Origin: Kuschelorhynchus macadamiae | Taxonomy: Eukaryota; Arthropoda; Insecta; Coleoptera; Curculionidae | Assembly (NCBI GenBank): GCA_030620095.1 | Contig: JAUTXW010001345.1 | Coordinates: 137,001-201,000, forward strand | Direction: 5' to 3' | DNA: 64,000 nt | Part shown: positions 60,528-64,000 of the stretch, piece after piece | Position numbering within the stretch: the first letter of the stretch is position 1 | Layout of the letters: every line of letters starts with the position of its first letter | Notes under the pieces: model-generated | Told to the model about the DNA's origin: nothing | Seen by the model: the letters and a program-made list of their open reading frames with translations, nothing else | Database searches by the model: none | Program-made: the position numbers and the translations under genes

Positions 60528-60840
60528 TCCGTGCGCAAAAAAATGCTAAAATTATAAAATAAGGTAATTGTAAAAAAAATATTTAGAAAAGATTTTACTT
60601 ATAAACTATTGAACTGAAAAGTAAAAAATAATTAACCTACATAAACACTGAACTTTTACATATTTTCTTAAAAGCTTAAGGCGCGAGTCCTCATAACACT
60701 TGAAATAAAACCTCAAGTACTGATGAAAATATTCAATATTTTCAGTTGAATAGTTCATAAATAAAAGCTTTTTTAAAAAATATTTTGTTATGCTTATTAA
60801 ATTTTAATTTATTTTACTTTTAAAACCAAAGAAAAGGAAA
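60528..60840 (+). mobile_element. relic of the pogo-like element's 5' region
   Basis: Collinear with 9325-9600 of the pogo-like element: gtgcgcaaaaaaatgct/gtgcttaaaaaataacgct, tataaaataa.gtaat, aactgaaaagtaaaaaata/aactaaaaagcgaaaaata, aacctacataaacac/aacttacatacacgc, ttaaaagcttaaggcgcgagtc/ttaaaagcttgcggcgtgagtc, and aaacctcaa/aagcctcaa. Similarity is about 75 percent by eye over about 250 bp. It contains no coding part. It abuts the truncated mariner relic. Confidence 0.75.
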
Positions 60841-61308
60841 TAAAAAATGCTTTATCTTCGTATTTAAAATAAAATAAGGCAACTGCGATGCTACTTTATT
60901 TAATTTTCGGTTAATAAAATACTTTTCAAAATGACAGTAATGTCAAATAATAATTATAATAAAACCTCTGATGGTTTGTCGTGAAATTTAAGACAAAACG
61001 TCGAAAAATCGTTCTGCTATGACATGATTTAATTTTAGGGACTATGATCTCTTACGTTACAAACTTATTAGAAAATTTTTCCTAGTTTTCTTGACAAGCG
61101 CCTACTCGATTAATAAAATGTTGATTATAATCCCAAAGGCGATAGAAGATAATGGTTTAAAGAAAAACGTACTGACTGATCTTACATTTATAGAATTTTT
61201 TTCAATATCAAAATAGATAGTATATTATGGGAACCCTGTAGAATAATCCTAATCCACGGCAGGAAACTAATAAAGAGTTACCGATAGGAAGTGTGGTTCT
61301 TCCAATTA
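60841..61308. other. spacer, nothing recognised
   Basis: AT-rich. Ends in TA at 61307-61308, the target duplication of the next element. Confidence 0.5.
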
Positions 61309-61791
61309 CAGGGTGGCCCGAATTGCAGTGTCCAAACTTTAACAGCGCATTTTGCTTTCAAAATAAGCCCTAATTTTCTATATAAACATATATCGGCAAA
61401 TGCTTCGTTTTCGAAATACAGGGTGTTAAAGTTTTAAAAAAAAAATTGTTTTTTAGTCATAACTTTTTTATTACTTGAGATATTGTTATTAAATTTAGCA
61501 AACAGCCTTGGAGTAACAAAAGGCATTTTTTGATTTGAAATATTTTTTAATTTTTCATCAGTGGCGTCCGTACGGGATTTTTTATTGAATATTCTTGAAG
61601 AAAAAATGGTACTCTACTGCTTTTTCTGAAAACAAAAATCATTCCTAAAATCCCCACTCACTTTGGAGCAAATTTGATCCCTTGTCTTTTTTTCGTGCGG
61701 TGTAAGGATTTCGAGTAAAAACTAAAAACCATTTTTATGTATGGCGTAGTTAAAATTTCCATTATTGTTAATTTCAGTAGCAAAACCTTTA

Positions 61792-62068
61792 AGGTGGGAT
61801 TGTAACAGCAAGTTTTTAAAATTATTTGGTTTCCGATATTTATTTCATGCATTCCGGGTGAGTTCATAATTTCTGAACAACGTATGTAGGGTTTCTAAAA
61901 TAAAAGCTTGTCTGACAACTAAGGAGAAATGACGTCATCGACCCGTTGTAATGGAGATTTGCATTATGTTTGGGTTATCAGGGTAACATCGCAGAAGTTA
62001 GCAGGCAACCTATTAAAATCTAATGTCCTTGGTACTTACCATCATTCCTTCATTGTCGACTCTTGGTA
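61792..62068. other. about 270-bp insertion in the left TIR
   Basis: Inverted comparison with the right arm runs well to caaaaccttta (61790), jumps, and resumes at ttggtatgccatgattgc (62069). The right arm has only about 8 bases between these points (63582-63592 region). The extra DNA ends in gtcgactc and shows no clear target duplication, terminal repeat or coding capacity. It may be an insertion, or the right arm may have a deletion. Confidence 0.7.
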
Positions 62069-62356
62069 TGCCATGATTGCATTTTTGTGATAATTGAACA
62101 ATTGCTAGGTTCGTCTTTAAAGTATGACAGATGAGTTTATAATTCTAAAATCGTCGATTCATTTTGTAAAACGGTAATTAGAATTAATTCAGTTTTGAAG
62201 ATGATACTTCATTTTACAGAAACTTTTACTCTTTATTAACTAAGTTCGTAATTAATTTTACAAAGACTAGAATTCATAACTTTTATTAAGTTAGATCATG
62301 AAAAAAATTTATAGAGCACTTTAAATATCATTAAGGATTAATGTGGGCCTTAAAAT

Positions 62357-63433
62357 TCACAATAATTGCTCAAAATGAGCTCCTCTAACTTCGACACATT
62401 TTCGGCATCTGCTCTTAACTGTGTCAGTGGCATGGCGTATAAAATTCGTATTGGCTCGTAAAGTTTCACAGGCTTGCTTTATCCTTAGAATCAGTTCTTC
62501 TCTTGTATGAACTGGTCTGGAATAAATTAAATTTTTCAAATAACCCCACACAAAGAAGTCGACAGGTGTGAGGTCAGGGGAACGTGGTGGCCAGGCTGTA
62601 GCTCCTAATCGTCCAATCCACCGTTCTGGATAATTATTATTTAACCACTCGCGATCTACAAGTGCAAAATGCGCGGGAGTCCCGTCCATTTCAATCCAGA
62701 ATTCGTTTCTAAGATTTAGAGGAATATTTTCTAGATATTGAAATAACTCATTTTGCAGAAAATCACTGAATAACTGTCCATCTAGGCGTGGTGGTAGAAT
62801 ATGGGGCCCGCAAAAAATTTCATTTATTACACCACACCAAACATTAACATAAAATTCTTGCTGAAATGCTCTAGTTCGTACAACACGTGGATTGTCATGG
62901 CTCGATATTCGTAAATTATGGAAATTTACTGAGCCGCTTCGGGTAAATGTGGTTTCATGAGTCCATAAATTTTTTTTTGAGAAGTTCTCGTCTTCCTCTA
63001 TTTGGCGCAAAAACCAATTGCAAAAACTGACACGTTTTTCGGCATCACCAGGTTGTAAGTTTTGAACTGGCTGCATCTGAAATGGCTTCCTGTGATCTTT
63101 CCTCAAAACGCGATGAACGTTATTTTTAGAAACAAAAACTGCGTTGCCTTGTAAATTATGAGCTGCTCTTCGTAGGCTTAATGTCCTATCGTTGTCAAAC
63201 TTATTTAAAATTACGTTTCAATATTGTTCATTTCTCCTACCTTCGTTTCTCGGATTTTTTTTGAGTCCAAAATTCCTAAACATTAAATGCGTTTTAATGA
63301 AAACTTGTTTGCAAGGTAATCTTCTATTTGGAAATCTTCGTTGGTATTCCCGTACTGCTGCATTTGCATTTCCATTACAGAAACCATAAACGAAATGAAT
63401 ATCAGCATACTCAAAGTTACTGAATAACACCAT
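62357..63433 (-). pseudogene. DD41D mariner transposase, one stop and first Asp lost
   Basis: One continuous frame of 359 codons from the ATG at 63433 to the stop at 62357, broken only by a TGA at 63220-63218 (codon 72, after NEGRRNEQY). N-terminal: FCNGNANAAVREYQRRFP, a helix-turn-helix start. Middle: SLRRAAHNLQ and NNVHRVLRKDH, a second helix-turn-helix. Catalytic: LWTHETTFTRSG, where the family has Asp before Glu and this copy has His; then IEMDGTPAHF; then RSPDLTPVDFFVWG, spaced as DD41D. End: GAHFEQLL, matching the transposase at 18410. With a stop and a missing catalytic Asp it should be dead, although the rest is well kept. Confidence 0.88.
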
Positions 63434-63524
63434 TTTGAAATCACTAGTTAGACTGATAATTACCTTTTTGTATAAACTGTAATGTACCTGATATTTATTT
63501 ACTCTAAAAACTCAAATGTCACAC

Positions 63525-64000
63525 TTTAAAGACGAAACTAGCAATTGTTCAATTGTCACAAAAATGCAATCATGGCATACCAAGATGTTAAAGGTTTTGC
63601 CACTGAAATAATTAACAATAATGGAAATTTTAACTACGCCATACATAAAAATAGTTTTTAGTTTTTAACTCGAAATCCTTGCATCGCACAAAAAAAAGGC
63701 AACAGATCAAATTTGCTCCAAACTGAGTGGGGATTTTAGGAATGATTTTTGTTTTCAGAAAAAGCAGTAGCGTACCATTTTTCTTCAAGAATATTCAATA
63801 AAAAATCCTGTACGGACGCCACTGATAAAGAATTAAAAAATATTTCAAATCAAAAAATGCCTTTTGTTACTCAAATGCTGTTTACCAAATTTAATAACAA
63901 TATCTCAAGTACTAAAAAAGTTATGACTAAATAACAATTTTTTTCTTAAAACTTTAACACCCTGTATTTCGAAAACGAAGCATTTGCCGATATATGTTTA
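63525..64000 (-). repeat. right terminal inverted repeat of the 61309 element (partial)
   Basis: Inverse of the left arm 61309-62128 without its 270-bp insert. The inner edge is near actttaaagacgaaact (63521-63537), matching the inverse of 62110-62128. The outer part lies beyond the window. Confidence 0.88.

Larger units (their letters stand above)
61309..64000 (-). mobile_element. DD41D mariner-like element, right tip cut by window end
   Basis: The left tip cagggtggcccgaattgc starts at 61309 after TA. The long left arm matches, inverted, the sequence from about 63525 to the window end: for example cagtggcgtccgtacgggat (61559), ggagcaaatttgatc (61665) and tatggcgtagttaaaattt (61740). At position 64000 the match has reached taaacatatatcggc, about 75 bp short of the tip, so the element should end near 64075, outside this window. 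Arms are about 540 bp without the insert described separately. It carries one transposase gene with a single stop. Confidence 0.9.

Overview
This is eukaryotic, AT-rich, non-coding-dominated DNA from an arthropod, most likely an insect. The evidence is the mix of mobile elements (mariner, pogo/jerky and hAT DNA transposons; jockey-, CR1- and RTE-like non-LTR retrotransposons), short interstitial runs of the insect telomere motif TTAGG (13165-13184 and, inverted, 38252-38266), and intron-style signals such as a polypyrimidine tract plus CAG in front of a start codon near 9668. I see no bacterial features and no convincing single-copy host gene. Almost everything recognisable is a transposon, a relic of one, or a repeat. 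The species and order cannot be fixed from the sequence.

Layout, left to right: a 93-bp minisatellite (1060-1410); a complete non-autonomous hAT element with a perfect 8-bp target duplication (1741-4734); copy A of an unnamed multi-copy protein family (5190-7420); a degraded pogo/jerky-like transposon (about 8967-11950); a structurally complete DD41D mariner with an open transposase and 466-bp inverted repeats (17692-20056); a tandem duplication (20238-20710) and a reverse-transcriptase relic (21270-22010). Then come copies of a peculiar non-coding repeat family full of AAAATGGCGGC motifs (22100-23560, 34130-36090, 38385-39940, 48250-48760). Between these lie non-LTR relics (27970-29062, 33560-33980), a 210-bp mariner MITE that has grown a TA microsatellite (32354-32563), and a hAT-type MITE (36999-37627).

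The right half holds copy B of the unnamed family, bracketed by inverted tips of a 160-bp-period repeat (39946-43168); an internally deleted hAT element with ZMYM1-like coding remnants (44018-45484); non-LTR relics on the minus strand (45930-47230, 51860-53640); an RTE-like tail (49840-50092); and a 490-bp near-palindrome that carries a hammerhead-ribozyme core in each arm (50874-51363). These are followed by a tRNA-like pol III unit (55009-55082), two broken mariner copies (55766-57141, 58932-60460), a relic of the pogo 5' region (60528-60840), and a nearly intact DD41D mariner cut by the window end (61309-64000).

The items most worth a second look are the inverted hammerhead pair, the TIR-bracketed copy of the unnamed protein family, the intact DD41D mariner beside a near-intact one that has lost its first catalytic Asp, and the YY1/Pho-like motif arrays. 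All calls are by eye; no alignment, search or folding program was run.
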